DNA from: Closterium sp. Naga37s-1 | Lineage: Eukaryota > Streptophyta > Zygnematophyceae > Desmidiales > Closteriaceae | NCBI GenBank assembly: GCA_947471745.1 | Contig: CANJKZ010000084.1 | Coordinates: forward strand, 1,410,501-1,474,500 | DNA: 64,000 bases | Direction: 5' to 3' | Shown here: in pieces, positions 53,025 to 64,000 of the stretch | Position numbering within the stretch: the first letter of the stretch is position 1 | Layout: every line of letters begins with the position of its first letter | The notes under the pieces: model-generated | The model's database searches: none | Seen by the model: only the letters and a program-made list of their open reading frames with translations | What the model was told of the DNA's origin: nothing | Position numbers and translations under genes: made by a program

Positions 53025-54840
53025 CCGCACCTCCAGACTCCGCACCCTCCGACGCAGCACCCCCAGGCTCAACACCCTGAGGCTCAGCACCCCCAGGCTC
53101 ACCACTCCCAGTCGCAACACCCCCAGGCTCAGCACCCCCAGTCATAGCACCCCTAGGCTCAGCACCCCCCGTCTCAACACCCTCAGACTCCGCACCCCCA
53201 GGCTCCGCACCCCCAGACACAGTACCTCGAGCAGCACTTGAGTCAACAGCTACCTGAACAGGCGCAAGACAAGGGAGAGGGTCTACCTGAGACACACCTG
53301 AGGGAGCAGGACCCTGGGGCGGGAGGGGGTCTACCGGAGTGGGACCGGGAGCAAGGAAGAGCGGCGGGGGCGGGGGAGGGGCAGAGCGGTAGGGGAAGAG
53401 GCGGTAAAAGGGAACCGACTCGTCAAACGTGACGTCCTAAGAAGGGAAGACACGGCGCGAGGTGGGGTGGTAAAACTGCCAGCCAAGCGCGTCGGGGACA
53501 AAGCCAAGGAAGACGTAGGGGATAGCACGGGGGGAGAGCTTGTCCGCTGACGTATCGCGAACAAAGGCACGAGATCCCCAGACCCGGAACACCGACGCAT
53601 CGCCAACCTCCCCCTTCCAACGCAGTATGGGCGAGGTCTCCGGCAAGGAGAAACGGGGCCAGAGGTTGAGCTGATGCGCAGCGTACCGGACCGCAAACGG
53701 CCACAAAAAATGGGGAGCAGCCGCATGGATCATGGAGGTACGAGCGACCTCCATGACTAAGCCAATGCGGCGCTCAGCAATCCCATTTTGCTGAGGGGAG
53801 TCCGGAAGCGTGAATGCCCTCCCCACGACAAAAGTCCCACAAGAGGTTGGAGGAGAACTCACCACCTCTGTCAGAGTGCAGACGCAGGACAGGAAGGTCA
53901 TGGCCGAAACGCTCGCGGAGCTGGAGACGGACTGTGCGGATTCAAGGGATCAAGACATCAATGACCTGAACCTTGCTGCGCAAGGGGAAGACCGTGGTGT
54001 ACCGCGTGTAGTCGTCAATTACCAGCAGAAAGTAGCGCTCGCGGCTCTATCCACTGACGCGGGCTGGGCCCCACACGTCCATGTGGAGAGTTTGCAGGGG
54101 AGCAGTCGTCGGGGGAAACGAGGAGTGAGGAGCGGTGCGCTGCCGCCCCTCGACGCAAGGGAGGCAGGGCGGGGCAGGCGAGGGCGGCAGGGGAGGCAGA
54201 GACCTGGGGAGACCAGAGACAAGAAGACAACAGTGCATGCCACGAAGGCGAGGCAAGGAGGGCTGACCCAGGCTGTGGTGCCACAGAAGAGTCTGGTGCG
54301 ACAAGAGGCGACACGAGCAAGAGGCGGCTACCTGACCTGACGCGGACACCTGAGCAGACGCAGCTACCTGAGAAGGCTCGGTAGCGAGTGTGTACAGACT
54401 CGATCCTGGCCGACGAGTGAACGTGGCCAAGTGACGCCCCGTCCGTGTGCACGTGCAGATCGACACACGCTGACCTCTAGGAGTGGTTGTAGTGACCATC
54501 GCATCCTGGAGGGCAGCGGTACTCACCAGGTTCGTAGAGAATGAGGGGAGGTGAAGACCTGACAGTGAGCCGAACGGAACCGCCGGACACGGGAGGACAG
54601 TGGAGGAACGGGCCACGACCGGTCCCCCGGAGGGGTCAGCCAGTCTGACCGGGACAGGTGCAGGAAGAGGAGTGAGAGTGGTGCTGTCACGAAAGAAACA
54701 GCGCGAAGCGCCGGAGTCCAACGTGAAAGTGTGCAAGGCCTCAGCAGACGCAGTACTAGGGAGATTACTAGACTCAGTAGCACCTAGAGCAGCAGCGCCT
54801 ATACCTGGGTCAGGCGGCACACACCGGTAACAGTCACCGT
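53025..54840 (-). pseudogene. Fragment J: copia protease-integrase part on the minus strand
   Basis: The minus strand reads, from the right: FTLDSGASRCFFRDS (protease, about 54690), GAG-pre-integrase (LLWHHSLGQPSLPRLRGM), LHMDVWGPARVSG, an integrase block with QQNGIAERRIGLVMEV and FRVWGSRAFVRDTS, and a hinge rich in GGAEPGG units (53040-53240). The relationship is to D. Both ends are cut: by gag I on the left and by a K-type LTR at 54841 on the right. It is broken in several places. Confidence 0.78.
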
Positions 54841-55027
54841 TGTTGGTGCAACCCTACGGTTTGCATTCGGCTTGTTGTCCGTGTGCGTGCATGCGTGTGT
54901 GCCTGGAATGGTATGAGGGCATGAAATAATATATATTTCATGCTTACAATAGTGTGTGAATGATGAGGCATGATTTTGAATGTGTGTGTCGAGTCAATAG
55001 CGAGTTATCGCTAGTCGCGTGTCGTAG
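54841..55027 (+). repeat. Partial K-type LTR, copy 1
   Basis: The first 187 bp match the start of the LTR at 55605 closely (TGTTGGTGCAACCCTA..., ending near TAGTCGCGTGTCG). The match stops at about 55027, where unrelated sequence leads into a Ty3/gypsy fragment. Confidence 0.85.
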
Positions 55028-55604
55028 CAGGCATCCAGCTCGACGGGATGAATCCTCTGCTCAAGGGTCTAATCCAACATGGGTACTCCGTGGACGCATA
55101 GATCGCTACACCACACAATAGAAGCTGTTACAGTGGGAGGAAGACTTAGTTGTAAGGAAGGGTTCAGGAAAGATTTGGGTACCGAACTATGCCCCGCTCC
55201 AACAACTCTTATTGGAGGAGTTCCACGACGTGGCATACGCAGGACATTTTGGGAGCAACAAGACGTTAGCGGGAATAGAAAAGTATTATTACTGGCCCCG
55301 GATGGCAGTAGACGTGCAGCAGTTCGTCACCTCATGCGACACGTGCCAGCGGATGAAGAGTAGCAAGTAGAATAAAGCAGGGTTACTTCAGCCTCTACGT
55401 GTTCCGGAGCAGCCATGGCAAGTCGTCAGCCTAGACTTCATCACTGGGCTTCCTTCGACCTCACGAGGGCATGACGCTATACTCGTGGTGATCGATAAGT
55501 TCTCTAAAATGGGACATTTCATCTCGACCAACGCCACGGCTACAGCTGAAGCAACTGCTCGCCTCTTCTTCGACTGCACCATCACCATCCACAGCATCCC
55601 TACT
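55028..55604 (+). pseudogene. Ty3/gypsy integrase fragment between two copia LTR copies
   Basis: From about 55125 to 55600 the plus strand gives Ty3/gypsy integrase sequence. It has a segment before the zinc finger, an HHCC finger (EFHDVAYAGHFG, then SCDTCQRMKSS) near 55205-55365, and the start of the core (PWQVVSLDFITGLP, then VVIDKFSKMGHFI). This is typical of the chromovirus branch. It is a short piece, broken in a few places, with no ends of its own. It is unrelated to the copia LTRs on both sides. Confidence 0.78.
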
Positions 55605-56401
55605 GTTGGTGCAACCCTATGGTTTGCATTCGGCTTGTTGTCCGTGTGCGTGCATGCGTGTGTGCATGGAATGGTATGAGGGCATGAAATAATATATATT
55701 TCATGCTTACAATAGTGTGTGAATGATTAGGCATGATTTTGAATGTTTGTGTCGAGACAATTGCAAGTTATCGCTAGTCGCGTGTCACGTCGTCGTTTGC
55801 GTGTCGTGTGTGGTTTTCTATTTTGTCGTGTGTGGAACGTTCGGCGTGTCGCAGGTGTGCGCAGCAGACTTCCAAGAACTCAAGGAAGAATTTACCTTGA
55901 AGAACCAGAGCCTTGGTTTCAAGAATCAAGTGATTTCGAAGCTCTCCAAAAGGGTAAACTTTAGGATAGTGAGAATAGTTGCATTACTTTGTGTAGTGTA
56001 ACATTTCTCTTGGTGTAGGCCCTTGTGGAGGGTAGTTTCGAGACCCTTCGTGGTTGGGGACAGTGTGGCACTGTTCCACATCACTGTACCTCGGCTCTTG
56101 GGGTTTGTAGGAGCTGGGAGTCATTCCCAACTCGTAACTCTTCCTAATTTGTGTTCTAAGTCTATAGTGGCTGCCATAGTGCCGTTCGTTCAAACCGACG
56201 TTGCGTCCTCAATACTTGCTGAAATCGTGTGATTTAAATTGCCTATTGTAGGCGACATCAAGACGCTCCAGATCCAATTTATAGCAAGTCGTTTAAAGCT
56301 GTGAGCAGAACGCTATCAACGTTTGAAGCCGCTGTGCAGAACTCCGACTGTGCACTCTATCTTTCGTTTTAGGCACATTCAAGCCTATTGTGACTATAAC
56401 A
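55605..56401 (+). repeat. 5' LTR of element K
   Basis: About 797 bp with TG...CA ends and a primer site two bases after it. Related to 3262-4018; its first 187 bp are repeated at 54841-55027. Confidence 0.85.
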
Positions 56402-56435
56402 AGTGGTATCAGAGCCCCTTGGAGCAGTTTCGACA

Positions 56436-56870
56436 ATGGCTGGACCTGAGGAAAGGGGTGGCAGAGGTGCTGGTGGCAGTGGAGAAGCTCAAACTCAAGG
56501 CCAACCCCGTGATTCAGCCATGGCGCCCGTGCAACCAAGTCTTGGCCCACCTAGGGATGAACCTAGGGTGTTTGGGCTTGACAAGTTCAACGGCGACAAC
56601 TTTGCTGAATGGTCCTTCAAGATGGAGAACATCTTTGACCATTATGACCTGCTGGAGGTGATGGAAGGAACGGAGAAGCGCCCCGAGAACGACCCGGAGA
56701 AGAGCCCGTGGGTGCGGAAGAGCGCACAAGGCTATCTCCTACTTGGGCAAGCGTTGGGGAGCAGCCAGATCCGTCACATCAAGCCATTCCAGTGTGAACC
56801 AGAGAAGGGACCAAAGGCATGGGCTGCTCTCAAGGGTGTACATGGCATCCGCCAGCAGCAGGTGCAGTTA
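56436..56870 (+). pseudogene. Gag fragment of element K
   Basis: Starts MAGPEERGGRGAGGSG near 56436. The FGLDKFNGDNFAEWSFKMEN block and the DHYDLLEVMEGTEKRP block resemble F and G gags (FNLEKFSGEDWASWSFRMEL, NHYGLLEVMDGE). It runs into unrelated glutamine-rich sequence near 56850. Confidence 0.78.
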
Positions 56871-59352
56871 CAGACACATAAGGAGAGAGTAGAGGAGTCA
56901 TGGCCGCAGCAGGAGAGGGTAGCGCAGGAGTCCCGGTCCTAGCAGCGGGTGCAGCTGCAGCCACAGCAGGAGAGGGCAGAGGAGGAGCCACTGGAGCAGC
57001 AGCAGGAGCAGGTACCGTCGCAGCAGACGCAATAGGAGGTGGAGCAGCAGCGACTGCGACTAGGCGACCTGCCCGACCCAGTACCTGCACGCTTGGTTCG
57101 TGGTCCCCTCCTGTCCCCTCCTGTTCCCCTCGTCCAGTCCCTTTCCTCGTCCCAATGGACTTGTCGTTCTCCCTTCATTCACGCTGTGTCTCCAGAGCCC
57201 CGTCGGTCTCGCTACCGTGCAGACGGCCCGTTTCATCTTGTCCTTCGCTCCCGTGTTCCACCTCCTCCCATCCTTCCACAGCCTCCTGAATCGTCCCTCA
57301 CTGTGCTTCACGGCCCGTTGTCCGACTACCTCTGTGCCTCCCGTCCTGTCGGCTCCCGTGTTTTGTCCACATTGGTCACTTACCCGATTGCACCCCTGTC
57401 GTTTGTCTCAGCTCTTGTTACCACTGTCGCTGGCTTTGCCTCTTCCCACCGCCTTCACTACGCTGCTCACCTGGTGAGTGGCCCTGCTCGCTCTCCGTCC
57501 TCTGGGGGTGCTCTTGTCTTTCCCCTTGAGATCCTTGAGGACAGCCAGTTCGAGCTTGGTTTCCTTGCGGCCGCTGTTCCACATCTCTGCGCCATGCTGC
57601 TTGCCCCTGAGGGGGATCCAGACGCTCTTGATATCCCGATCCCTCGCAATCACGCTGAGGCGGTCTCGGGACCTTGGGCCTCGTACTGGATAGCAGCTGA
57701 GGAGGCAGAGATGGCATCTTATAGGTCCACAGGCACCTACGTTGACGCCGTCCCACCACCTGGAACGAACGTCGTCAGTGGCATGTGGCTCTACAAGGTG
57801 AAGCAGCCGCCTGGATCACCACCGGTGTTCAAGGCGCGCTATGTGGCGAGAGGCTTTAGTCAGCGCGAGGGGGTAGACTTCTTTCAGACCTTCGCTCCCA
57901 CCCCGAAGATGACCACTCTTCGGGTGTTACTGCACATTGCAGCTCAGCGCGACTACGAGTTCCACTCCTTGGACTTCTCCACAGCGTTCCTTTAGGGGAG
58001 CCTGCATGAGCAGATCTGGCTGCGTCGCTCGCTTGGATTCACGGGCTCTTTCCCTCCTTGGACCCAGTGGCAACTGCGTCGACCGGTCTACAGCCTGCGC
58101 CAGGTTCCCCGTGAGTGGCACGACACACTTCGCACGACACTTGCCGCGCTTGACTTCTTTCCATCGTCTGCTGACCCGTCGCTCTTCGTCCGCCGTGGCT
58201 CGACCCCGTTCTTTGTTCTTGTTTACGTTGACGACCTGGTCTTCGCCACTCCCGACCAACACGCACTGGCCTCCGTGAAGGAGGAACTGCAGAGGAGACA
58301 TTCTTGCACTGACTTCGGTGAGCTGCAGCGCTACCTTGGCCTGCAGATCACCAGGGACAGTGCAGCTCGCACCATTACGCTGACACGGTCGCATATGGTC
58401 GAGCAGATCCTCACACGGTTCCGCTTTCCGTTCTCCAAGGTACAGCTCACCCCTCTTGCTGTGGATCATGGGCTCACGGCTCCACCTTTGGACGAGCCAT
58501 TTGAGTCCAGCGGTCCATATCCTGAGCTGGTGGGTTGTCTCATGTACCTGATGACCTGCACTCGCCCAGACCTAGCTTACCCTCTTAGCGTCCTGGCGCG
58601 CTTTGTTGCGCCTGGGAGACACCGACCTTCCTACTGGTACGCTGCTAAGAGGGTGGCGAAGTATGTGGTGAGTACATCAGGCATGGGACTTGTCCTTGGA
58701 GGGAAGCAGCCGGTTACACTTACAGGTTACTCGGACTCGTCGTGCGCCGACGAAGCAGAGTCGTTGCGGTCTATACAAGGCTACTGCTTCAGTCTTGGGA
58801 CTGGAGTTGTTTCGTGGAGGTCGACTCGGGCGTCGTCCGTCTCTAGTTCCAGTTGTGAGGCAGAGCTGTACGCTGCGGCCATGGCCGCCCAGGAGCTTTG
58901 CTGGTTGTCTTTCCTCCTCACCGACCTTGATGAGCGGCCTCGCTCTCCCCCAGTCTTGTTCGCCGACAACAGGTCTTCTGTCGTGTTGTGCGAGGAGCCC
59001 CGAATGGTTGGGAAGGCGAAGCACATCCAGCTTCGTTACTTCCTTCTGCGCGAGCTGCAGCAGCGTGGCCAGGCCCGCGTGGTACGTGTGGTCTTTGAGG
59101 CCAACACTGTGGATATCTTCACCAAGGCGTTGCCGCCTTGTGACCACTAACGTTTCTGCACCCAGCTTGGCCTTGTGTCTACATGCCCTCACTTGCTTGC
59201 GTGGGGATGCTTTGTCTTGTACTCTTGCATCTTACTATACATCTATATTTTTTCTTGTGGACAGGCCTTGTGGCCCTTTGGTTTTGTAGAGATGCTTGTC
59301 ATGCATGTCTTGTACTCTTGCATCTGCTATATCCTTGCATGTGGACTGGTCA
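56870..59352 (+). pseudogene. Fragment R: copia RT-RNase H related to element D
   Basis: After a low-complexity stretch (56870-57060) and a proline-rich hinge (about 57240-57300), the reading gives AEAVSGPWASYWIAAEEAEM, then VSGMWLYKVKQPPGSPP, LDFSTAFL, the VYVDDLVFATPD box (about 58225), LVGCLMYLMTCTRPDLAYPLS and RNase H with SCEAELYAAAMAAQELCWL to about 59148. A 3' tail of about 200 bp follows. It belongs with D by protein. Joined to the K gag at its left, it has no ends of its own and is broken in about two places. Confidence 0.78.
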
Positions 59353-60620
59353 ACCAGAGGCGTCAAGTGGGAAGCCATGAGAGACGCAGGCAAGGGTGCG
59401 CGGAGACAACTTGTTTGCACTAGGGGCGCGAGCGTGGTCCAGGGAACCCCAGACGTAGTTATCAGCTACTACACCTGGAGAACCTGTCCAAAAGGAGACT
59501 GGCGTCACCCGCGGCCGTGCATCACTAGGCCACTGGTTCAGCTGGTGCGCGGCGTAGCAGACTACCTGAGGCTACAAGAACTGGGGGGCACCGCCATGGC
59601 ACAAGGAGGTCTGGGCAACCTCCATGACCAGGCCAATGCGTCGCTCGGCTACCCTGATCTGCTGCGACGATTCTGGTAGCGTGTAAGACTGGATTATCCC
59701 CTGACCCTGACAGAATGTCGCCAGGCGATTGGAAGAAATCTCACCACCACGGTCCGAGTGAAGGTGGAGCCCACAAAGGCCCTGGGCGCCACCCCTGGCT
59801 AGTAGCCACTGCTTGAGGACGGTAGGCACGTCGGCCTTCCGTCGCAAGGGTAAAACCGTGGTGTAGCGGGAGTAGTCGTCCACCACAATCAGGAAGTAGC
59901 GCTCCTGACGTGGGCCAAGGATCGAGGAGGGGCCCCAGACGTCCAAGTGCAGGGTCTGTTAGGGGGCCGTGGTGGGCGGGAACGAGGAGTGAGGGGCAGC
60001 GCGCTGCCGACCCTCGACGCAAGGAGTGCACGGCGGCGCAGGCGAGCGGGGAAGCGGGGCGAGCGACTCTAGGAGACCTGAGACCAGACGGTGGCGTACC
60101 ATCCTACTAAGACGCGGGAAGGACGAGTGCCCTACACGGTGGTGCCAGAGGATAGATGGGTGGGTGAGTGACCAATAGTCGCACGACAGAGCAGCTACCT
60201 GACCTGACCTGACGTGACCTGACCCAGTGAGGTGGGACCAAGTGTGTAACGAGTACAGACTAGAGCTTGGTTCCCTGTAAAAAGTGGCCAGTGGCGCCCC
60301 AGTGGCACCGTCTGTGCAGGAGGCAACAGGCTCGTCCAAAAAAAAATTGGTGACTACTCCGAGGTCGTGAAGGTGACTGACACCCACCAAGTTCCTGTAG
60401 AACGAGGGGGTGTAGCAACATGTGAGGACCCTAGAGGGGGTTGCCCGACACGTGAGAGTGGTGGTGTAGTGAGCTACGACAGGTTCCACTGTGGGGTCAG
60501 CCAAGGCGACAATGATTGGAGTGCGCAGTGGTGTAAAGTCGGTGCAGTCTCGGAAGAAACAGCTGGACGCCCTAGAGTCGAGGGTGAACGAAATAGGCGC
60601 AGTCGCTGAGGTCGGCTGCC
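59353..60620 (-). pseudogene. Protease-integrase remnant of element M
   Basis: The minus strand reads SILWHHRVGHSSFPRLSRM (GAG-pre-integrase), CVEGRQRAAPHSSFPP, then MDVWGPSSILGPRQERYFL, LHLHSDRGGEISSN and RRIGLVMEVAQTSLC. This is the same order and wording as D and J. It is a fossil, cut at its integrase end. Confidence 0.75.
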
Positions 60621-61139
60621 AGCGACAAAGGCAGGGGCTAGGCTAGCGGCAGCTGCAACTCCCATGCAAGGACCCTCAGAGGTACCTAGGCTAGAAACTA
60701 CACAAGCACCAAGACTGGAAACACAAGTCTCAACAGCAGCTGCAGCGCCCACGTACCCGTGTGCGTACTGGCTGTGTCCGACAGGGCCCCGCGGTGGAGG
60801 CTGTCGCTGGCACTGCTGCTGAACCCGCAGCTGCAGCTGCTGCTGCAGTGGCTACTGCTGCTGTTGCGGCCACTGCTATCGCGGCCACTGCTGCTGCTAC
60901 GGCCACTGCTGCTGCTGCCATTGTAGCCACATCGACATGGCACTCTAATACGGGGGTAGGGACCAGTCGAGGCGGCAGTACGAGTGGTAGGACGGCCTAA
61001 GTTGGTGCTTGCGTGACTGAAGGCGCCCTAAGCTGTTGCTGATACGCTAAACGCGGGTGCTGGCGCATGTTGGCGCTTCATAGCAGTGGTTGGTGCTCGC
61101 TCATTTTTTTGTTTTTTTTTTATATAAAATTAAATATTT

Positions 61140-61975
61140 TCAATAAATCATGCAGGGCACGGCCGGCCAAGGGAAGGGACGCGTGCGGCCAAGGAAAGGG
61201 GCGTGCGCGACAGCATGCGCGCGGCTACGCGCGTGATTTTGCGTGGGCGTGGCTGCGTGAGCTTGCGCGCGCGGCTGCTTGCGCGGCGTGTGTGCGCGCG
61301 AATGCATGCACGCGGCTGCGTACATGCTAGCCCTACGGGGTGCGCGCGGGCAGGAGCTACGGTTACAAGGGGGGGAACAGGTGACAGGCGACAGGCGACG
61401 GGCGACGGGAGCTAGGGTTATGGGCGACGGAAGCTAGGGTTACGGGCAACGTGAAGGGCCCGCGGCGGGCGCACTACGGGACGAACTAAGGGCCCGTGGG
61501 GGGGGGGGGGGGGGGGGGGGGCTACAGGACGAACGAAGGTCCCAGGGGGGGGTTGGGAGGGGGGGAGGGGGGGCCCTACGGGACGGACGAAGGGCCGTGC
61601 TACGGGACAGACGAAGGGCCCGCATGGGGCTGCGCTACGGAACGAACTAAGGCCTGCGAGGGCCACGCTACGGGACGAACTAAGGCCTGTGGGGGGGGTG
61701 GGGGCGCTACGGGACGGACAAGGCCACAAGGTGACGGGACCTGCCGAGGGCGCTACGGGCAACGGGCAGCGAACGGGTGGCGAACGGATGGCGAACAGAC
61801 GGCGGATGGGCAGCTAACGGGCGGCTACCGGGCGGCTAATGAGTGAAACCCTAAAACGAGCGAGCCAACGGGCGGCGAGCGCGCTACGGGCGGCTATCGA
61901 GCGACGATCACACGGAAGCCTAGAACGAATAAACAACGAACGGGGCGTGCGGAGTTGGGCCCATGGGAACAAACT
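61140..61975 (-). repeat. C-rich tandem-repeat leader of element M
   Basis: The plus strand repeats GCTACGGGACGAACGAAGGG-like words and GGGCGACGGG words, with a long G run at about 61499-61521. The sense strand of M is therefore C-rich. It lies directly behind the primer-like site. No gene is supported. Confidence 0.85.
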
Positions 61976-61988
61976 AAGCTCTATACCA

Positions 61989-62138
61989 TGTCCAAGAGAG
62001 AACCGAAAGAATGAATGACTAGAACGAAGCAGTACAAGGAAACGTATAGCAAACCCTAAATGGGGTTGTACCCTCTACTGCATAACTCACTGTAACACCT
62101 AGACTAAACTAACAAACTATAACAAGTATATTTTGACA
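61989..62138 (-). repeat. 5' LTR of element M
   Basis: 150 bp, written on the plus strand as TGTCCAAGAGAG...ATTTTGACA. Shares the AATGAATGACTAGAAC-type and GTTGTACCC blocks with D and P. Confidence 0.8.
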
Positions 62139-62148
62139 GGATCTACAC

Positions 62149-62287
62149 TGTAGTAGTGTAGAATACATTGGTTGGGTTGAGAGAACTTGTGTTGTACACT
62201 CTTATGAGTGGACCACCTGCCAAACCCTATAGGTTAGGGTTCTCTCTTGTTGGATTACACTTCTTGGGAACTCTCTTGGTTCTAGCA
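62149..62287 (+). repeat. Probable 5' LTR of element L
   Basis: 139 bp with TG...CA ends. It starts ten bases after the LTR of M. Words such as TTGTGTTGTACACTC and GGTTCTCTCTT recall the LTRs of D and M. No partner LTR is in the window, so the ends are tentative. Confidence 0.55.
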
Positions 62288-62384
62288 TGGTTCATGCCCA
62301 AGTTGGCTCCTAAGATTCCTAGGCTTTAGGAGGAGGTTCTCTGACTACTATAGCTTCCGATAGTATCTTAGACCATTCTAACAC

Positions 62385-63330
62385 TGCCCTGCCGCCGCTA
62401 CCTCGCGCGCAGCTGCCTATGAGCCGCACCTGCCCGTACGCTGCCCTGCCGCGCCTGCTCGTGTGCTGCCCTACCGCCGCTGCCCCTTGCGCCACGCCTG
62501 CCCACGCGCTCTGCCCTGCCGCCGCTGCCTCGCGCGCAGCTGCCCGTGCACCGCACCTGCCTGTGCGCCGCCCTGCCTCGCCTGCCCGTGCGCTGCCCCG
62601 CACGCTGCGCCTGCCCGCGCCTGCTGCCTTGCCACCGCTGCCCTGCACGCCGCGCCTCCACACGCGCGCTGCTCTGCCGCCGCCGCCTCGTGTGCAGCTG
62701 CCCGTGCACCACCCTACCGCGCCTGCCCGTGCGCTGCCCCGCGCGCCGTGCCTGCCTGCGCGCGCTGCCTTGCCGCCACTGCCCCGGGCCCGCCGCCCAG
62801 CCACCGCTGCCGGGCGCGCAGCTACCCGTGCGCGCGCTGCCTTGCCGCGTGCCCTGGCCTACAGCGCACGCTGCCTTGCCGTGCGCGCGCTGCCCTGCCC
62901 TGCCGTGCACGCTGCCCTACCGCACGCGTACTGCGCTGCCCTGCTGCGCTCGCGATGCCCTGCCGCCATGCGCAGCCTTGCCGCGCGCACTGCTCTGCCG
63001 CCGCGTGCTGCTCTGCCGCACACGCGCGTGCTGCCCTTCTGCCGCGCGCGCTGCTCTGCCACACGCGTGCTGCCCTGCCCTGCCACCGCACGTTGCACCA
63101 CCACACGCGCGCGCGCTGCCCTTCTGCCGAGTGTGCTTCCCTGCCGCGCGCACTCTGCTATGCCTTGCCGCATGCGCTGCCCTCCCGCTGCGTGCTGCCT
63201 TGCTGCCGCGCCGCGCTGACTAGTGCCGCGCTGCGCCACGCTACTGCTCTGTCTGCTGCCAAGCCACTCACCTACTGCCGTGCTGCTCGTTCTCCCACTG
63301 CGCCCCGAACTGCCGCTGGTGCCTAGATCT
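62385..63330 (+). repeat. C-rich tandem-repeat leader of element L
   Basis: Irregular repeats of CTGCCCTGCCGC, GCCGCTGCC and CGCGCGCTGCC words on the plus (sense) strand. Long alanine/cysteine/proline frames in all three phases are artefacts of this composition. Confidence 0.85.
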
Positions 63331-63371
63331 GCATCAACTCCCTAGTACTGCAGCTTGACCTAGCTCTTCTC

Positions 63372-64000
63372 ATGGACACTATCACTGTCCTAGCGGTTGA
63401 CGCAGACGGGCGCCCTCTCGAGTTTGGGTCGTGGCTAGAGTGCCTGCACCTGTATCTCCAGCGTTTCATTCTGGATGGCGTCTCCCTATTCGAGCACACG
63501 TTGGGGTCCCCCCCATGACTCCAACTGAGCCTGCTACTAATGCTGGGGAGGAAGTGCAGTGGCAGTATCGGGCGGACCGCATTGCCTGCACACGGTGGAC
63601 GGCACGCGACGCTGTCGCCCAGCTTGCTGTCCGCGCTCACCCGTCACTCGCCCAGAGGGCCCACTTTCGTCGGGTGTCGTCGGCCCAGACTTTCTACGAC
63701 GCTATGAATAGGCACTACTCTCTCTCTCCTGCCACCCTAGGTCGTCTTGCGCTGCCGTTTCTCCTCCCCGACCTGTCGTCGCTAGCATGTGGGGGTGGAG
63801 GTTCTAGGGGTGGGCAGCAGTAGCAGCAACAGCGACAGCGTCCGTTGTTCTGGGAGCAGCAGCAGCTGTCGTCGCTAGCCTATGTTGAGGAGGCAAGTGT
63901 AGGTGCTTGTGAGTCTGCTAGCTCAGCTGCAGTTCCTGCTGTGGCTTTGCACACCTTCACCGTGGACTCAGGCTCGTCTCGGTGCTTCTTCCGCAACTCC
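63372..64000 (+). pseudogene. Gag and protease start of element L
   Basis: Opens MDTITVLAVDADGRPLEFGS, matching the gag starts of D and I. A WQYRADRIACTRWTARDAVA block and the FYDAMNRHYSLSPATLGRLA block follow. The protease box FTVDSGSSRCFFRNS appears at the window end. It is broken in about two places. Confidence 0.75.

Larger units (their letters stand above)
55605..56870 (+). mobile_element. Element K: 5' LTR and gag start of a copia element
   Basis: LTR 55605-56401 (TGTTGGTGCAACC...GACTATAACA), primer site TGGTATCAGAGC from 56404, and a gag start at 56436. The gag reading passes at about 56870 into low-complexity sequence and then into the RT region of a different group (fragment R). The rest of K is missing. 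The LTR family is that of element Z. Coding that remains looks intact up to the junction. Confidence 0.8.
59353..62138 (-). mobile_element. Element M: 5' part of a minus-strand short-LTR copia element
   Basis: Minus-strand order from the right: LTR 61989-62138 (150 bp), primer-like TGGTATAGAGC (61978-61988), C-rich leader (about 61140-61975), an alanine/serine-glycine rich low-complexity stretch (60700-60945), protease and GAG-pre-integrase (about 60600-59960), and integrase (59946 to about 59353), where it is cut. RT-RNase H and the 3' LTR are absent. It is broken in several places. Confidence 0.75.
62149..64000 (+). mobile_element. Element L: 5' part of a short-LTR copia element, runs off the window
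   Basis: A probable LTR 62149-62287 (139 bp, TGTAGTAGTG...TTCTAGCA), a possible primer site TGGTTCATGCCC, a C-rich tandem leader (62385-63330), gag from 63372 and a protease box near 63950. The layout is the same as in D and I. The element continues beyond base 64000. The gag looks broken in about two places. Confidence 0.72.

Noticed and set aside
62419-63326. Long alanine/cysteine/arginine-rich frames in three phases
   Set aside because: They are composition artefacts of the C-rich leader of element L. No codon pattern or family motif is present.

Overview
This is eukaryotic DNA from the green lineage. It is a repeat-rich stretch with one host gene among stacked LTR retrotransposon fossils. 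The host gene encodes a plant-type p24-delta cargo receptor with GT-AG introns. The Ty1/copia lineages, the tRNA-iMet-like primer sites and the long C-rich tandem repeats would suit a streptophyte alga, for example a Closterium-like zygnematophyte. That placement is inference; nothing here fixes the species.

Layout, left to right. 1-2079: 5' end of a minus-strand Ty3/gypsy element (Q). 2090-4018: 3' end of a copia element (Z). 4019-11427: copia element A, split by a young, nearly whole relative (B, 4128-10584). 11428-11862: copia RNase H fragment (S). 11863-20965: minus-strand short-LTR copia element (N), split by copia element F (13267-20336). 20966-21699: 5' end of a minus-strand copia element (O). 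21972-22416: solo LTR. 22422-27184: the host locus, with the p24 gene on the minus strand at 22818-26691. 27190-42393: copia element E, holding a non-autonomous element P (28454-30053) and a short-LTR copia element D (30412-37971). 42438-51290: copia element H, split just behind its primer site by element G (42842-49578). 51291-53024: 5' end of short-LTR element I. 53025-54840: minus-strand integrase fragment J. 54841-56870: copia LTR pieces and gag (K) around a Ty3/gypsy integrase fragment. 56870-59352: copia RT-RNase H fragment R. 59353-62138: minus-strand short-LTR element M. 62149-64000: 5' end of short-LTR element L, which runs off the window.

At least six copia groups are present, judged by LTR length and protein similarity: A/B (867 bp LTR), F/G (about 1,020 bp), Z/K (about 760-800 bp), E/O/solo (434-445 bp), H (about 394 bp) and a short-LTR group D/I/L/M/N/P (about 100-150 bp), to which J, R and S are related by protein. 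Five-base target duplications are visible for B (ggaag), E (cgtac), D (ctccg), G (ttgcg) and the solo LTR (acgac); those of F and P are imperfect. LTR pairs of B, D, E, G and P differ by about 1 percent by eye, so these are recent. F's pair differs by several percent.

The observations most worth a second look are: the short-LTR group's long leader of C-rich tandem repeats, whose unit differs in every copy while position and strand bias stay constant; its small coding-free derivative P; a 23-bp perfect palindrome kept in every LTR of the E group; two TGACGTCA sites in the H LTR; an internal repeat in F that looks like a template switch; and the p24 gene, whose introns carry about 110 copies of a 12-bp repeat and 13 copies of a 15-bp repeat.
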